This document shows positions 1 through 10,920 of a stretch of 64,000 nt of DNA, in pieces. The first letter of the stretch is position 1. Each line of letters opens with the position of its first letter. This DNA comes from Aphrocallistes beatrix (lineage: Eukaryota > Porifera > Hexactinellida > Sceptrulophora > Aphrocallistidae): positions 2,945,857 to 3,009,856 of the forward strand of contig OY725493.1 in assembly GCA_963281255.1 (NCBI GenBank), written 5' to 3'. The notes beneath the pieces were generated by a model. It made no database searches. It saw only the letters and a program-made list of their open reading frames with translations, and had not been told where the DNA came from. The translations under genes and the position numbers were made by a program.

Positions 1-2883
1 CGGCTAAGTGTTTGATCAACACCCTAATGACCCGCATCATCATGGGCCTGACAGAGCAAATCCCGTTTCATGGAATCAGGAGCGACGATGATACTTTAAA
101 AGTTTGAAAACGGTTGAATCCTGTAGTTGTGCACAAGAACTCCGTTTATAATCTGTTTATGGCGTTTAACCATGGGTGATCCCACTCAATTCCCGTAAAC
201 TGCTGAGACATTGGAATCATCTCGAGTTCATACAATACCTTTCCTAATACTGTGTCATTTAGCTGTTGACTTCTAATGGACTCCATACTAGGAAAATTTG
301 GTAACTCTGTGTTCATCGTTTGATAAACTCGTATCTCATCGGTTTCTGTAAATTGTAGGGATCGAGATAGTACATCTGCATTCTCGTTGTCTGACCCCCG
401 TCGATTTCTTATTTCAAAGTCATACTCTTGTAGTATCACTGCCCAACGCCATAACCGACCCACGTTTTCTGCTTTGCTAACCATTCTAATGGTTTGTGGC
501 GAGTAAGAATCTCAAATTCCTTCTCTAATAAGTAATGTCTGAAACGCTTTACGGATTCTACAATTGCAAAACACTCTAAATCGATAGTACTTTAATGCTT
601 TTCTACATTTCTTAAACTTCGACTGTAATAGGCCACAACATGTTCCAGTACCGCCCTCAACCCTATACCACTGGCATCTGTGCACAATATAAACTTATTT
701 GTTTTTTGGACATTTTAGAACAGGGTTGGAAGCTAACAAGCATTTGAGCTTCTTAATTGCAAGTTGCAACATCTGCTTCTTCATTCCACGAATATGTGAC
801 ATCCTTAGCTAGCAACGAGGAAAGTGGTTCAGAAATAGATGCAAACTTATCAATATATCGTCGGTAATAATTCGCCAACCCCAAGAATTGTTTCAGCTCT
901 TTTTGGGTTCCGGATTTCGGCCCATTCAAGACAGATTCCACTTTCGATGTTTGAGGTGACATTCCCATCCCCGAAAATGTATGGCCTAAATAGGTAATAT
1001 ATTGCTTTCCAATTTCACATTTTCTTCCACGTAGTGTGAAATTGACTTCACAAAGTCGCTGGAAAATATTACGTAGTGCTGTCCTATGCGATTCCAAATC
1101 ACGGGAGAAAACTAAGTTGTCATCAATAAAATTGTCTTTACAGTCCTCGAATCCACGTAACACACCCTCACTGGTATCTGCCAGTAACCTGAGTTTAGGT
1201 CCAACTTCGTAAAATATTTCATTCCACTGAGTTTGTCTTGGACCTGATCAGGAAGCGGTAGTGGCTAAGCATCTTTCTGGGTCCTCTGTTTAAATTCCTA
1301 TAGTCGATACAAAATCTAAAGCTGCCGTCTTTCTTGCTAACCAGTACCGGGGGAGCAAGCCATGGAATACTTGAAATTTTAATGATGTTTTTCCTTAACA
1401 TTTCCTCAACTTGCGATTGCATTTCCTACTGATATGCTTGCGGCACCATTCTTGGTGGTAATTTAACAGGAGCCGCATCCCCAGTTTGTATCGAAAATGG
1501 ATCGTTGCCACTCCAGGTGTAGCTGCGAATACAAGGAATTCCTCGACTATGTCTAAGAACTCAGTCTTTGAATCTGGACACTCAATTGTAGGCAAACCTA
1601 CTAAATCAGGAACAACTCCATGACTTTCCCACTCTTCCTCGTCAACCCAGGCCGTTGACTTTATTGCTGCATATATTTCGGGATATTTATGTTCATGAAC
1701 TGGACACAAATGGGCTCTACTCTCAACTTCGAAAATCTGAAAATGAGATGCTACCAAAATTCGGTCCATTCGCAACTCTATTAACTAAGTCAAGATTAAT
1801 TCGATGTGCTGCTGCTAAGAAGTCAACCCCAAGAATACAATATGTAATCAGTGTAGAAGCTACTCTAAACATTTTCATTGTTCGAAAGTTCCCTATGGTA
1901 ATCTCCAATTCGACTTGGCCAAGAGGGTGCATTCTATTCCCGAAGGCAGTTAATAACAATTGCCCTGCAGATGTAGTTCGTATACATTTGATTCTCCTCA
2001 TATCAGTATCTGCAATGAGACTAACTGAAAACCCACTGAGCATCAGTGCTTTACATTGTCCACAACTATAACAGTGAACTGGCTTTCTTGCGAAAAATCG
2101 GGACAAGCTTGAGCGTAATGGCCTTTTTCTTCACATTCGAAGCACTTAATCTCCCTACTGTAGAGAATCGACTTCTCTTTATACCGCCCATACGTTCTCA
2201 TTTTCTGAAACATTCGAAATACTCATTATCTCCGTAATTACTTTAAAGCTTCATCAATGACCATTTGCTAAATACGATTCTCACTCTTCCCTGAGTTATT
2301 TTCTTCGACATGTATTTTGTCGATCACTGTAGCTGCCCCGTCCGAGTTTTGGTGTATACTCACTGTGCATACGTATAATAATTTGGGCTCTTTTCATCGC
2401 TTGATCTGTTGTTCTCACATCCGGAAATGTACGGATATTCTCATACACAAACTTGGGAAGCCCACGTATGTACTGTTCAAATAGAAGCTGCTCTCTGGCT
2501 TCCTCTGCCATTTCTGGGAACGCTCTTTTCAACAGACGCTTAAGCTCATACAGATACTTTTGAGGTGTCTCCCTTGGATAAATCGTACGTTCGTGAAGCT
2601 CACTCAACGAGGTGAACTTAATGTCTTCCGGTTTAAAAGCATCTCGCAACTTCCTCTTTACAGTATTTTACACTTTCCTATCGTTCTCATTGAGAGAATT
2701 GTAAACTTCCAGTGCTTCACCTTTGAGGCAAGTTGCCACCATCAATGCCTTCTTTTCCATCTACCATTCATTAGCCAAGGCACATATCTCGAAATGATCT
2801 ACTATATAATCACCCACATCTCCACTTTCGAATTTATCTACTTGTACTTGATCTGCCAACTCCAACCCAGTGTTGCCAGATGA
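1..2883 (-). mobile_element. Ty3/Gypsy-type LTR retrotransposon fossil, internal region
   Basis: Minus-strand reading frames give, in element order from high to low coordinate, a gag-like segment (about 2650-2296), a zinc-knuckle and aspartic-protease-like segment (about 2106-1723), reverse transcriptase (about 1422-753) and an RNase H-like segment (about 484-146). The order gag-protease-RT-RNase H is that of Ty3/Gypsy elements. The integrase would lie beyond the left window edge. No LTR pair can be delimited inside the window. The element is clearly broken, with at least five interruptions, and looks moderately old. It is a fossil with no expected function. Confidence 0.85.
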
Positions 2884-3125
2884 GTTGTTCAGCATGTTCA
2901 TGCCAAGTTCATGCCCTACAGCATTAAATGTTCATGCAAAGTCCTTGCCAAAACTCAAATGTTCATGCCAAATTCATGTCAAATCAAAGAAGTATTTTCA
3001 ATGTTAATCCCCAAAGTCAAAAGTTCTGGCCATGTTTATGTCAAAAGTAAAAGTTCTTGCCATGTTTATGTCAAAAATAAAAAGTTCATGCCAAGTTCAT
3101 GCTAAAGTCAAAAGTTCATGAAAAT
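2884..3125. repeat. Degenerate short tandem repeat of GTTCATGCCAA type
   Basis: Variants of GTTCATGCCAAA or GTTCTTGCCATGTTTATG recur about every 20-35 bases. This is a degenerate minisatellite abutting the upstream side of the Gypsy fossil, perhaps part of its leader or an independent tandem array. The + strand reading frame through it (2911-3105) is only a translation of the repeat. Confidence 0.6.
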
Positions 3126-3399
3126 GCTCAAATCTATGAACTTTGTCCATGATATGGGAACATTGACTCCAACCACTCTCTGCTACCAATATAACAAAAG
3201 TTATAATATGAAGTTATGCATATAATAGTTCAACAGAACAGAATCTCTACTAAGTACACACACTCCGATATGAATTTACGTTTATACTAGTACTTGATTT
3301 GGTAACTTACAGTCTGTCACATAATTATTTTCACTAATATGTATTTTATATTCCTAATTCTAAATTTCGTTATACAGTCACTCAGTCACAGTTTACTTG
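3126..3399. other. AT-rich stretch without recognised gene
   Basis: No coding signal is seen. On the minus strand a TGGTAGCAGAG-like motif near 3180 resembles the sequence that often follows the left LTR in Gypsy-type elements, so this stretch may include leader and LTR remains of the fossil at 1-2883. No terminal repeat could be confirmed. Confidence 0.3.
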
Positions 3400-3700
3400 A
3401 TCAAGCTAGGGCTTTCCATGAAGATGAATGGTTTTTAGTGATGGATAATGATCCAAAGCATACCCCAAGGCGATAAAGGATTGGATCAATGAAAAAATGC
3501 CAGGAAAGAGATTGTCCAGACATCAATCCAATCGAGAATCTCTTCGCCTGGATTAAGAGAGAGTTAGTAAAACGAGGACCAAAGACCATTGTAAGCCTAA
3601 AGGAGGTAATAGAGGAAATCTGGGAAAGTATTACCAGAAATTTTTTGGATCCATTTTTGTCCTAGATGAACAAAAGATGCCGGTTATTGATTGATGGTGA
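3400..3700 (+). pseudogene. Tc1/IS630-type transposase C-terminal remnant
   Basis: Conceptual translation in shifting frames contains VMDNDPKHT (the second catalytic Asp region of Tc1-type DDE transposases), then DINPIENLFAWIKRELV, the region with the third catalytic residue, and an EVIEEIWESI tail typical of the family C-terminus. Frame changes and stops separate the parts, and the N-terminal two thirds and the inverted repeats are missing. It is a decayed 3' fragment of a Tc1-like DNA transposon. Confidence 0.75.
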
Positions 3701-3824
3701 TGGTTATAAAATTAAATATTAATTACAGATGTATTAGGATTAATGATAAACAAAATTTGTAATTTGTTCTTGTATTGTCGTACCCAAAAAATTGACACTT
3801 TTCAATGTTTGAAAATGAAAGCTG

Positions 3825-3996
3825 GGATGAAGCGAAGTGCCACTTTAACGCAACAAGGAACCCATTCGATTCTCATTAATTCAGTGAGTGAGCTAGATGA
3901 GGCATCAGCTGTAAATCTTCCGAAACTTGAGAGCTTAAAGCAAACTGTTTGTCGAGAGAGAAAAAGAACTGCCAATGTTCCGCCAGAACCGTAGTT
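3825..3996 (+). pseudogene. FLYWCH/MULE-associated protein fragment
   Basis: The reading frame encodes MKRSATLTQQGTHSILINS, then a segment with ELDEASAVNLPKLESLKQTV and CRERKRTANVPPEP before a stop. The layout (MK-R-A, a TPQ-I-like patch, L-x-A-x-x-LP, then a basic L-R-x-I-x-R segment and NxPP) resembles the region after FLYWCH zinc fingers in MULE-type transposases and related domesticated proteins. The zinc finger and the transposase core are not visible. It may be one stranded exon of a Mutator-like element. Family assignment rests on remembered pattern only. Confidence 0.4.
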
Positions 3997-4603
3997 TCTT
4001 ACCTGTCTTGAGATACGAAAGGAATACACGAATAAGTAGTAGTTATATTTTTGCTATCATTGTTTTTCATCTTTAATAAATAAACAAGTTAAATGAAACA
4101 CTAGTCTCAACGAATGAAGATTTCAACTTTCACAATTAAATAAACGTGTGATACTATGTAACCTATTTTGCACTCTTGGTACGGAAAACTTATAATAAGA
4201 GCTTGGAAAGTACTTTTTTAATTCAGTCGACAGGCCACAGGAATTTGCAGGGAATGTATTGTACATTTGTCCTGGATATCAGGCATCCATGCCAACTTGG
4301 GCCATGATAGAGCGCGGTGTTGAATTTTGCGCGACATGGCGGGACACAATAGAAAATATCATAAAGATACCCCAGTTTTCACTCACCAATATCATGCAGT
4401 CGCCATCCAGATATCCCATAAATGCGCTGCGATACAAAGTGAGTATCGTATAGCTTAGTGGGGCTTATTCGAGCAATCCCTGGCTAGACTATAATACTTT
4501 ATATCGCGTCCCATTTATGGGATGTAAGGATGGGAACTGCATAATTATGGTGGAGGCAAACTGGGGTATCTTTATGATATTTTTCGTATATTAACCGCAT
4601 ATA
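3997..4603. other. Non-coding stretch with part of a dispersed GCGGGAC repeat
   Basis: No gene is recognised. About 4290-4360 (ACTTGGGCCATGATAGAGCG, then GACATGGCGGGACACAATAG) matches 10375-10440 closely, so it belongs to the same dispersed repeat. The rest is AT-rich and unassigned. Confidence 0.5.
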
Positions 4604-5165
4604 CAGTCAGGGTCGCTTATTATGAACCACCAAGGGACCAAAAAATCTGTTCATAATAGAGATACTTCATATCAGAGGCGGCGCCAGGACGCCGCCACTG
4701 GGGGGGCACCTTGGAGGCACAAATCATTTCCAGTGGGGCACCAACATTTTTGGGTACAGATTACCCACCAATGAGAACTAATAGGTATATAGTACATATA
4801 TATATATACACATATTATGTTATTTTCTTAAACTTACTGTTATTTTATTACACTAAAATATTGGTGTACACTATTGAATTAGAGAAACCTGTTTATCGAT
4901 ATAATAGAAGCCTAGTAAAATAGTGCGAAGGCATGGACAAATGAATGACGCATGTATTCCTGTCGGAAATTGGTGCCCCCCCCATACAGGGGGGCACCAC
5001 TAATTATAGGGGGGGCACGTGCCCCCCCTGGCGCTGCCACTGCTTCATATTAAGCGAACTTGATTCAATACAAATCTTATCTAAAAAATGAAATTGGGAC
5101 CAGGAGGGTAGTTCATAATAAACGAATGTTCATATTAAACGGGTTCATAATAAGCGCCCTGACTG
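4604..5165. mobile_element. Pogo/Tc1-type MITE with TA duplication, interrupted by a hAT MITE
   Basis: The left end CAGTCAGGGTCGCTTATTA and the right end, read in reverse as CAGTCAGGGCGCTTATTATG, form inverted repeats. TA flanks both ends (4602-4603 and 5166-5167), as for Tc1/mariner/pogo elements. No coding capacity is present. Without the nested 370-bp hAT copy it is about 190 bp. GAAC and GTTCATAATA motifs recur inside, giving a partly palindromic body. Confidence 0.8.
4673..5042. mobile_element. hAT-type non-autonomous element, 370 bp
   Basis: Terminal inverted repeats are CAGAGGCGGCGCCAGG on the left and CAGTGGCAGCGCCAGG on the right, read in reverse. The 8-bp sequence CTTCATAT lies directly on both sides (4665-4672 and 5043-5050), the length expected of hAT target duplications. 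G-tracts and GGGGGGGCACGTGCCCCCCC-like palindromes lie near the right end. It interrupts the TA-flanked MITE at 4604-5165 and is therefore younger. Confidence 0.88.
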
Positions 5166-5620
5166 TAGTAACTTCATCTGCCGATAAACATTTAACACCT
5201 GTCCAAATTTCATTTTTCTCGCACTTATGGTATTCCTGAAAAACCCGTTACGCAGGAAAAGAGGGAGGAACTCATTTCAGAAGTTGGTCGAATATACATA
5301 GTATAGTCAGTTAACTAAAATATTATACATAGAAATAAAAAAATCGGGACATAATGGGAAAATTTCATGTAAAACGGGGCACTCGTAAAATTAGCTCAAT
5401 AGAAAAGTGAAAAAGCGGGATATTTTGCATGTATGATCATGCTTTGCAAAATTTAGAGACGGACACTCTTCCGACTGGGTTGCCCAGATCTGAGAGGTTT
5501 TTGTCTTTTCAAACTACTATATTTGTCTGTTTTTAAACAATTTTTTGTTAACCTCTATTAGTACAATTTCAGGTCAATTTTTTCCAATTTGTGATGATGA
5601 AAGAAAAATTGTATGATTTA
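5166..5620. other. Unassigned stretch with a second GCGGGAC-type repeat piece
   Basis: No gene is recognised. About 5310-5450 (ATCGGGACATAATGGGAAAA, ACGGGGCACTC, AAAAAGCGGGATATTTTGCA) matches 10440-10565, the other half of the repeat seen at 4290-4360. A single older copy may have been split by the MITE at 4604-5165. Confidence 0.45.
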
Positions 5621-5815
5621 ATTTTGATTGCGAAAATTTGTATTGGAAAATTGCAATGTCATTGTGGGATGAGGAGAGGTGAAATACACTAACTATCAGA
5701 ATGGAGGAAAGCCCCATACTAGATTATGCCATTTAACAAGTTTGACCGTGATTGATACAGAATTGGTTGAGAAATTAAGCCCTAAGTCGTGCTCATATCT
5801 CGCTGCTGACTTCAC
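5620..5815. repeat. Dispersed repeat, inverted copy at 60560-60720
   Basis: The segment including TAGATTATGCCATTTAACAA, the run GTTTGACCGTGATTGAT and CATATCTCGCTGCTGACTTC appears in reverse complement near 60560-60720 with only modest divergence. No coding potential was seen and the family is unknown. Confidence 0.6.
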
Positions 5816-5912
5816 TCTCGTGAGTTTGTACTTAAGTACTAAGTTTAAAATTAGTTAAGTTCGAACTTAAGTTTAAACTTAACTAAGTTCGAACTTAAGT
5901 ACTAACTTTTAT
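5816..5912. repeat. Palindrome cluster of AAGTTCGAACTTAAG units, left
   Basis: Overlapping palindromes of ACTTAAGTACTAAGT and AGTTCGAACTTAAGT types are packed in about 100 bp. The same motif cluster recurs at 7630-7812, so the two clusters may be the ends of one AT-rich element of about 2 kb or two related MITE termini. No target duplication could be proven. Confidence 0.5.
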
Positions 5913-6984
5913 TATCAATATACTTGAGCACATGATTAAAGAGTACTAACAAGTAAAAACACTGGATATCTTTGAAGTATGATTCAAAAGACATCAATTA
6001 CATTCATTTTCATACAAGTATTCAAAATTAAGAGAACAAAAATACACGGCTAAATATATACATCAAAGTACCAAAAAAATCATAAACAGTTCGGAAAAAG
6101 AAATAGTAGAAGTGCAAAACAAATTGAATGGAGGAAGAGGAATGAACATTTATTAAATGCATTGAAATTGCTGGTGATTCGATTAGGGGGTCAGGTAATA
6201 AAGCCGAAATCAACAATAAAAAAACGCACTGTGGATTGACACGGAAATTCCCTACAAATAGAGGGAATGGTGAGGCGAAAACAAGTGGAACAAGCTCAAA
6301 CTAGCCGAAATGTTGATGCTAGCCATAGCCATAGGGAGGCGAATATGACTGGAAGTGGTTCTAACTAATGTTGGTGTCGTTCAAGAAATTGAGACACTCA
6401 TTCTCTCTGCAGACAAGACTCTGACAAACCCTGAGAGAATATCACAAATGTTTGAGAGTAGCCCATCTTTCAGTTGGAATTCAGGCACAGTGAAAGTCAA
6501 ATCGAAGTCGAAAACGAAGACGTGAAGTTTCTTCCGAATTTGATCAGCCAAGGTTGACAGAATCCGATTTAGTTAGTTAAGTACTCTATCAACAAATGGC
6601 AGTTTTCTCGGAGCAGCTGAAATTAATTGAAGGGCAAGAGCATACGGTATATAAATTGAGAAGGGACAAATATTGAATCATTAACAGCTAGATGTAGAGT
6701 TTGTGTAGATCTTTCTGTTTCACGATTAACTTGGATAAATTTAGAAATGTTGTATTGTTAGGCATACCATCATGAATCAAATCTATACATCAAATGATGT
6801 TATTAAATCGAAGCAATATTATCAAATAGAATGACAAACAAATCAAATTAGATGCTAATCTCTATGTAATAGAATGTCATAAGTGTTGATACTTCAAAGA
6901 AAAATAGACTATATGTCGATAATTAGAAGCTAACGAATATTCAAGCCACCTCTGGACCTTACTTAAAGTTGTTACTTAAATAAC
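5913..6984. other. Long stretch without recognised gene
   Basis: AT-rich sequence between the palindrome cluster at 5816-5912 and the dispersed repeat starting near 6985. Short chance open frames exist, but none has a domain or codon pattern I recognise. It may be the interior of a non-autonomous element bounded by the palindrome clusters. Confidence 0.4.
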
Positions 6985-7570
6985 ATGCAAATATCCTTAT
7001 TCGACAACTTATAGAAGTACTCGACTCAAAATATGGTATTTCAAACATTTTCACCTTCAAAAGTGTGAAAAACTGGTCATTCATCCTTGGCGACGTAAAA
7101 ATATCCCCATCCGATAGCATCCGCCGGAATCCCAGATCTATAACTTCTATCAAAACATGCCAGATTATCATTCGAATTCTGAATTTGCATCCAGCATTGA
7201 ATTTCCAGCAATTTGAAATATATTATGACCATATTTTGAGAATTTTATGGTTGTCCGTGCCAAGCAACGGTCAGGAAATTTTTTCACATTCCTGGCCGTT
7301 GGTAGGACCCCGCGGCCAAAAAATTCTCCAGATGTGGGCAATATCCATCAAATTGCTGGAAATTTAGTGCTGAGCACGAATTCAGCATCAAAATGATGAT
7401 TTGGCATTAAAAGTTATAGATATGAGACATTTCGCTTCAAAAATGTGTCCTTTTTTGGGTGATACCAGGTGGTACAAGTGGCTCTAAGTGGTGAAATATT
7501 GGCATTGAAATTCTAAAATTCGAAATTAATGTTTGGAACCCCTTTATGGATCTAAAAATAATTAAAAAGT
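6985..7570. repeat. Dispersed repeat family, second copy at 29545-30240
   Basis: Shared landmarks with 29545-30240 include CACCTTCAAAAGTGTGAAAA, GATAGCATCCGCCGGAATCC, TTTCCAGCAATTTGA, GTTGTCCGTGCCAAGCAACG and AAATTGCTGGAAATTTAGTG. The inner part is an imperfect inverted repeat centred on the CATTCCTGGCCG region. It is non-coding and of unknown class. Confidence 0.7.
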
Positions 7571-7629
7571 ACTTTTGGCAAATTTTTGATGAAAAACAAA
7601 ATGCCACTAGGAAAGGTCAACCTTTAATC

Positions 7630-7812
7630 TAAACTTAAGCACAACTTAAATCCTAGTGAATACCGATCTCGGCAAAAACGAGTTAAGTTCGAACTTAGTG
7701 CTTAACTAGGTTACTTAAAGTTCGAACTTAAGCTGATCTTAGTGAACACCATTTAAGCTCGAACTTAGTACTTAAGTACTAAGTTCGAACTTAAGTACGA
7801 ACTAAAATGTTA
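7630..7812. repeat. Palindrome cluster of AAGTTCGAACTTAAG units, right
   Basis: This is a denser version of the cluster at 5816-5912, with GAGTTAAGTTCGAACTTAG, AAAGTTCGAACTTAAGC and CTTAGTACTTAAGTACTAAG within 180 bp. It ends near ACGGCCCTTGG at about 7812. It is a MITE-like terminus with subterminal repeats, and the family is not identified. Confidence 0.5.
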
Positions 7813-8112
7813 GTGAATACGGCCCTTGGTCTTGGCCCAGATACTTAGGTATGCGTAGATAGGAAGAGCAATAAAAAACTTTTATCCGAAAGCGGGTAAG
7901 ACATAATTATACACCTTTGGATATCGCATGCGATTTGCGAGAATGAAAAATTAAGTATGAATAAAAGAAACTGTCATAATGTTGGAATAAAAAGGACACA
8001 TATAATGTTAGCAAGGTACTGAGATAAATTGAATGTTGCCAGAGTAGTTATGATGAGGTGTTAGTGAGGCTCTGGCTCACCAATAATTTATAGGGCATTA
8101 AATAGGTCAACA
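7813..8112. other. Spacer without recognised feature
   Basis: About 300 bp of non-coding sequence up to the Tc1 element at 8115. It contains a short TTAGTGAGGCTCTGGCTCAC segment similar in style to one near 48960. No assignment is made. Confidence 0.4.
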
Positions 8113-8321
8113 TACACTAGCGGTCAAAAAGAATTACACAGTAAAGAATTATCAATATTTACTAGTTTTTTTAACTGCTATATGTATTTATATGTACTAT
8201 CGAATTGACAAAATATTAATTGTAGTGATCATTAGTACCTAGTTGGGCCCTCCTTAGCATTTGATTACTGCTTCACACCTACGTGGCATGCTCTGGAAGA
8301 GATTGACTAATTTCTCCGATT

Positions 8322-9182
8322 CTATTTGATCCATGCTGTTTCCACTTCAGACCACAAATCCATATGGCTTGTTGGATTTTGGAGCTTGACTTTGGTTCCT
8401 ATTTGTTCCCAAAGGTTCTCGATTGGGTTCAAATCAGGGGATTGCGCTGGCCACTCCATAACTTCGACACTTTCGGCTTCAAACCAATCCTTCACAATAC
8501 GGGCCCGGTGGCAAGGGGCATTGTCTTTCAGGAATATTGAAATGCCAGTCAAAGAGTGCAAATGTATTGAAGGTATTAATGAATTCTCTAAAATATTAAT
8601 GTAAGACACTCTCCATTCAACTTTCTATCTACTTTACAAAGTAATCCAACACCATTTGAAGTGATACAACCCCATAGGCCATACCATTATGCCTCCTCCC
8701 CCGTGTTTGATAGTTGTCTGGATGCAATTTTCAGCAAAGTCTTCCCCCTACATCCGTCTCACATATACTCTCCCGTCACAACGATATAAAAGGAATCGTG
8801 ATTCATCACTAAAAATGACCTTCGACCATTTTTGTGAAGGACTGTTAACCTAGGTTTTCTCCTAGCCTTTCGTCCATGCAGTCCTGCCTCTCTGAGTCTT
8901 CTCTGGGTAGTGGAAATTGATACATCAATACCATACTGGGTTTTTTACTTCTGCTCGAACCTGTGGAGCTGTCTTAAAGCGGTTACATTTGCTTTTTCTG
9001 ACAATAATACTGTCCTCTTTGCGTGTTGTTTTTCGGGTTTGCCCAGGAATCTGGAGGTCACTGACTGAACCGTTCAGTTTTTTCCTTTTCAGAATCAGTG
9101 TTGCACTTTTGTAATTGCATTTGAGTCTTACACCAATTTTTCCACGGTCTTCTAAGCTGATTCTAGGTCTGGAACTCATCAA
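8322..9182 (-). pseudogene. Tc1-like transposase, decayed
   Basis: The N-terminal part (9182-8925) reads MMSSRPRISLEDRGKIGVRL, followed by a KKLNGSVSDLQIPGQTRKTT linker and the second DNA-binding segment, ending in a premature stop. Later fragments give FSDESRFLL (first Asp), FLKDNAPCHRARIVKDWF (second Asp) and EWPAQSPDLNPIENLWEQIG (Glu), so the Tc1 DD34E triad positions are recognisable. The helix-turn-helix is weakened relative to the copy at 50136, and several frame changes separate the parts. It is the product of an inactive cut-and-paste DNA transposon, not a host gene. Confidence 0.85.
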
Positions 9183-9302
9183 AAATTGAAAAACAGATAT
9201 TTTTTAGTTTGCAGATATTTTAGCAGATTATTTGAAAATTCATCAAAAAGTAACTCAAATGTAATAGAATTATATGAATTGGATTTGAATATTGGTTGTA
9301 CT

Positions 9303-9785
9303 ATAGCCTACTGTATATATGGCCACAGTAACTTGCGGATTTCGGACTAGGGATGCGGTAGAAGATGGTTGAACTAATACTTGAACTGCCTTAAATCATT
9401 AACAAAGCACAATAGAGCTTAGGAATGTATTACCAGCATATATAAATATGGTGTCAAAGTACCCATGTCCGTTGTTAAAATTTAGATTAGTCACCACATG
9501 GTTGAAAATCACCAAAGTTGTCACAAATATAACCTATTGCGCAACCATACCATATGGTTACGCAATAGGTTATATTTCTTATAATTCTAGGTTATATTTC
9601 TTCGACTAATCTAAATTTTAACAACGGACATGGGTACTTTGACACCATATTTATATATGCTGGTAATACATTCCTAAGCTCTATTGTGCTTTGTTAATGA
9701 TTTAAGGCAGCTCATGTATTAGTTCAACCATCTTCTACCACATCCCTAGCAAAGTTACTGTGAGGCCTTATGTACAGTAGGCTAT
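9303..9785. mobile_element. Foldback MITE with 9-bp target duplication, Mutator-like
   Basis: The two halves are near-perfect inverted copies starting ATAGCCTACTGTATATA and meeting near 9545 at CCATACCATATGG. The 9-bp flank GGTTGTACT occurs on both sides (9294-9302 and 9786-9794). Long inverted repeats with a 9-bp duplication suit Mutator-like elements. Related copies are at 39447-40472 and, truncated by the gap, at 18461-18945. It has no coding capacity. Confidence 0.75.
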
Positions 9786-9886
9786 GGTTGTACTAAAATA
9801 ACGCTTCTAGCTTTACTGAATTATCAATTACTATTGAATTTAAGTAATGTAAAAGAGGTGTGTAATTCTTTTTGACCGCTAGTGTA

Positions 9887-10357
9887 TACTGCCCTACCAA
9901 AAGTATTCGTACACCCCAATAATTCCCATACAAATCGTATAAATCGTATCTATTTTTGGAGTCAATAGTAATAAATCAGTAACAGTTTAACTAAATTTGC
10001 CTTAAAATTCATATTCTACTCACTCGATTTACTCATTTTATAGTCTTTCAACTCAATTACTCTAAAGTTAAATATTTTTAACCAGTGACAGTGCCACTAT
10101 TGCCATCATATATAGTGGCATTAATTTATGGTATGTGGCACAAATGAAGTAAATGTTCAAATATTTATGTTTGAAGGAGAGTAATTGAGTTGAGAGCTTA
10201 TAAGGTTCGTAATTTGAATGTGAAGAAAACGAATTTAAAATAAAAAAAGTGTAATTGTTATACATAGATTAAATATTGTTGACTTCATAAATAGATTAGT
10301 TTTTCAACTATTTGATGGAAATTTTTGAGGTATACGAATACTTTTGGTAGGGGAGTG
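9887..10357. mobile_element. Tc1-type MITE, back to back with the Tc1 element
   Basis: The ends TACTGCCCTACCAAAAGTAT and, read in reverse, CACTCCCCTACCAAAAGTAT are inverted, with TA on each side. The inner sequence is partly palindromic (GTAATTGAGTTGAGA and TCAACTCAATTAC-like pairs). A relative with the same GTATTCGTACACCCC subterminus is at 34532-35008. No transposase is encoded. Its left TA is also the right TA of the Tc1 element at 8115-9884. Confidence 0.75.
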
Positions 10358-10361
10358 TATA

Positions 10362-10572
10362 ATCATACATACCAACCTGAGCCATGATAAAGCGGGACGC
10401 AGCGTTGAATTTCGCGGGAGATGGCGGGACGCAATAGAAAAGTATTATACATAGTATCAAAAAAAGCGGGACATAATGGGGAAATTTCATGTAAAAACGG
10501 GACACTCATGAAAATAGCTCATTAGAAGAGTGAAAAAAGCGGGACGTCCCACCAAAAACGAGACAGTTAGCA
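10362..10572. repeat. Dispersed GCGGGAC repeat, about 210 bp
   Basis: The segment begins near CATACATACCAACCTGAGCC and ends near GACAGTTAGCATGTATG, with inverted CATACATRCYAAC ends and repeated GCGGGAC motifs inside. Parts match 4290-4360 and 5310-5450. Flanks TATAATCA and TATAATAC are similar but not identical, so an 8-bp hAT-like duplication is possible but unproven. Confidence 0.55.
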
Positions 10573-10920
10573 TGTATGTATAATACTATAACAATTACCA
10601 AGATTAGCCGAGCAGTATTATAATTTATGAAGTATCCGAATATTATGAGTACTTGTATTCGGTTAGAGTAAATGAATATTATCAGTATTCGTATTTGGAT
10701 AGGGAATTATTCATGAATAGTGATATTCGGTTCAGTCGTTTTCAACTTTGGTTGCAACAAAACCTAGAGGGGACGGGAAAGGGTTACTCATAAGCTGGGA
10801 TATCCATTTTTTACATGAGGTGCAACCTATCAGTTCTAATAGCTCTAAAAAAGGTATCCCTTACACACTTAGAGATTAGTTTGATGCCACTTTGGGACGA
10901 ACAAACAAATTATACTTAAG
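10573..10920. other. Stretch without recognised gene
   Basis: AT-rich sequence with repeated GAATATTATGAGTACTTG or TATTCGGTT motifs around 10600-10740. No reading frame or repeat family is assigned. Confidence 0.4.

Larger units (their letters stand above)
8115..9884 (-). mobile_element. Tc1-like transposon, interrupted
   Basis: Inverted ends CACTAGCGGTCAAAAAGAAT (left) and ATTCTTTTTGACCGCTAGTG (right) are flanked by TA at 8113-8114 and 9885-9886. The element carries a decayed minus-strand transposase gene. On the 5' side of that gene it is interrupted by a 483-bp foldback element (9303-9785). The terminal GGTCAAAAAGAATT core is shared with the Tc1 element at 49911-58280, so the two are subfamily relatives. 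Confidence 0.9.

Noticed and set aside
10362-10572. hAT element with flanks TATAATCA/TATAATAC
   Set aside because: Flanks differ at two positions and the ends are only weakly inverted, so it is kept as an unclassified dispersed repeat.
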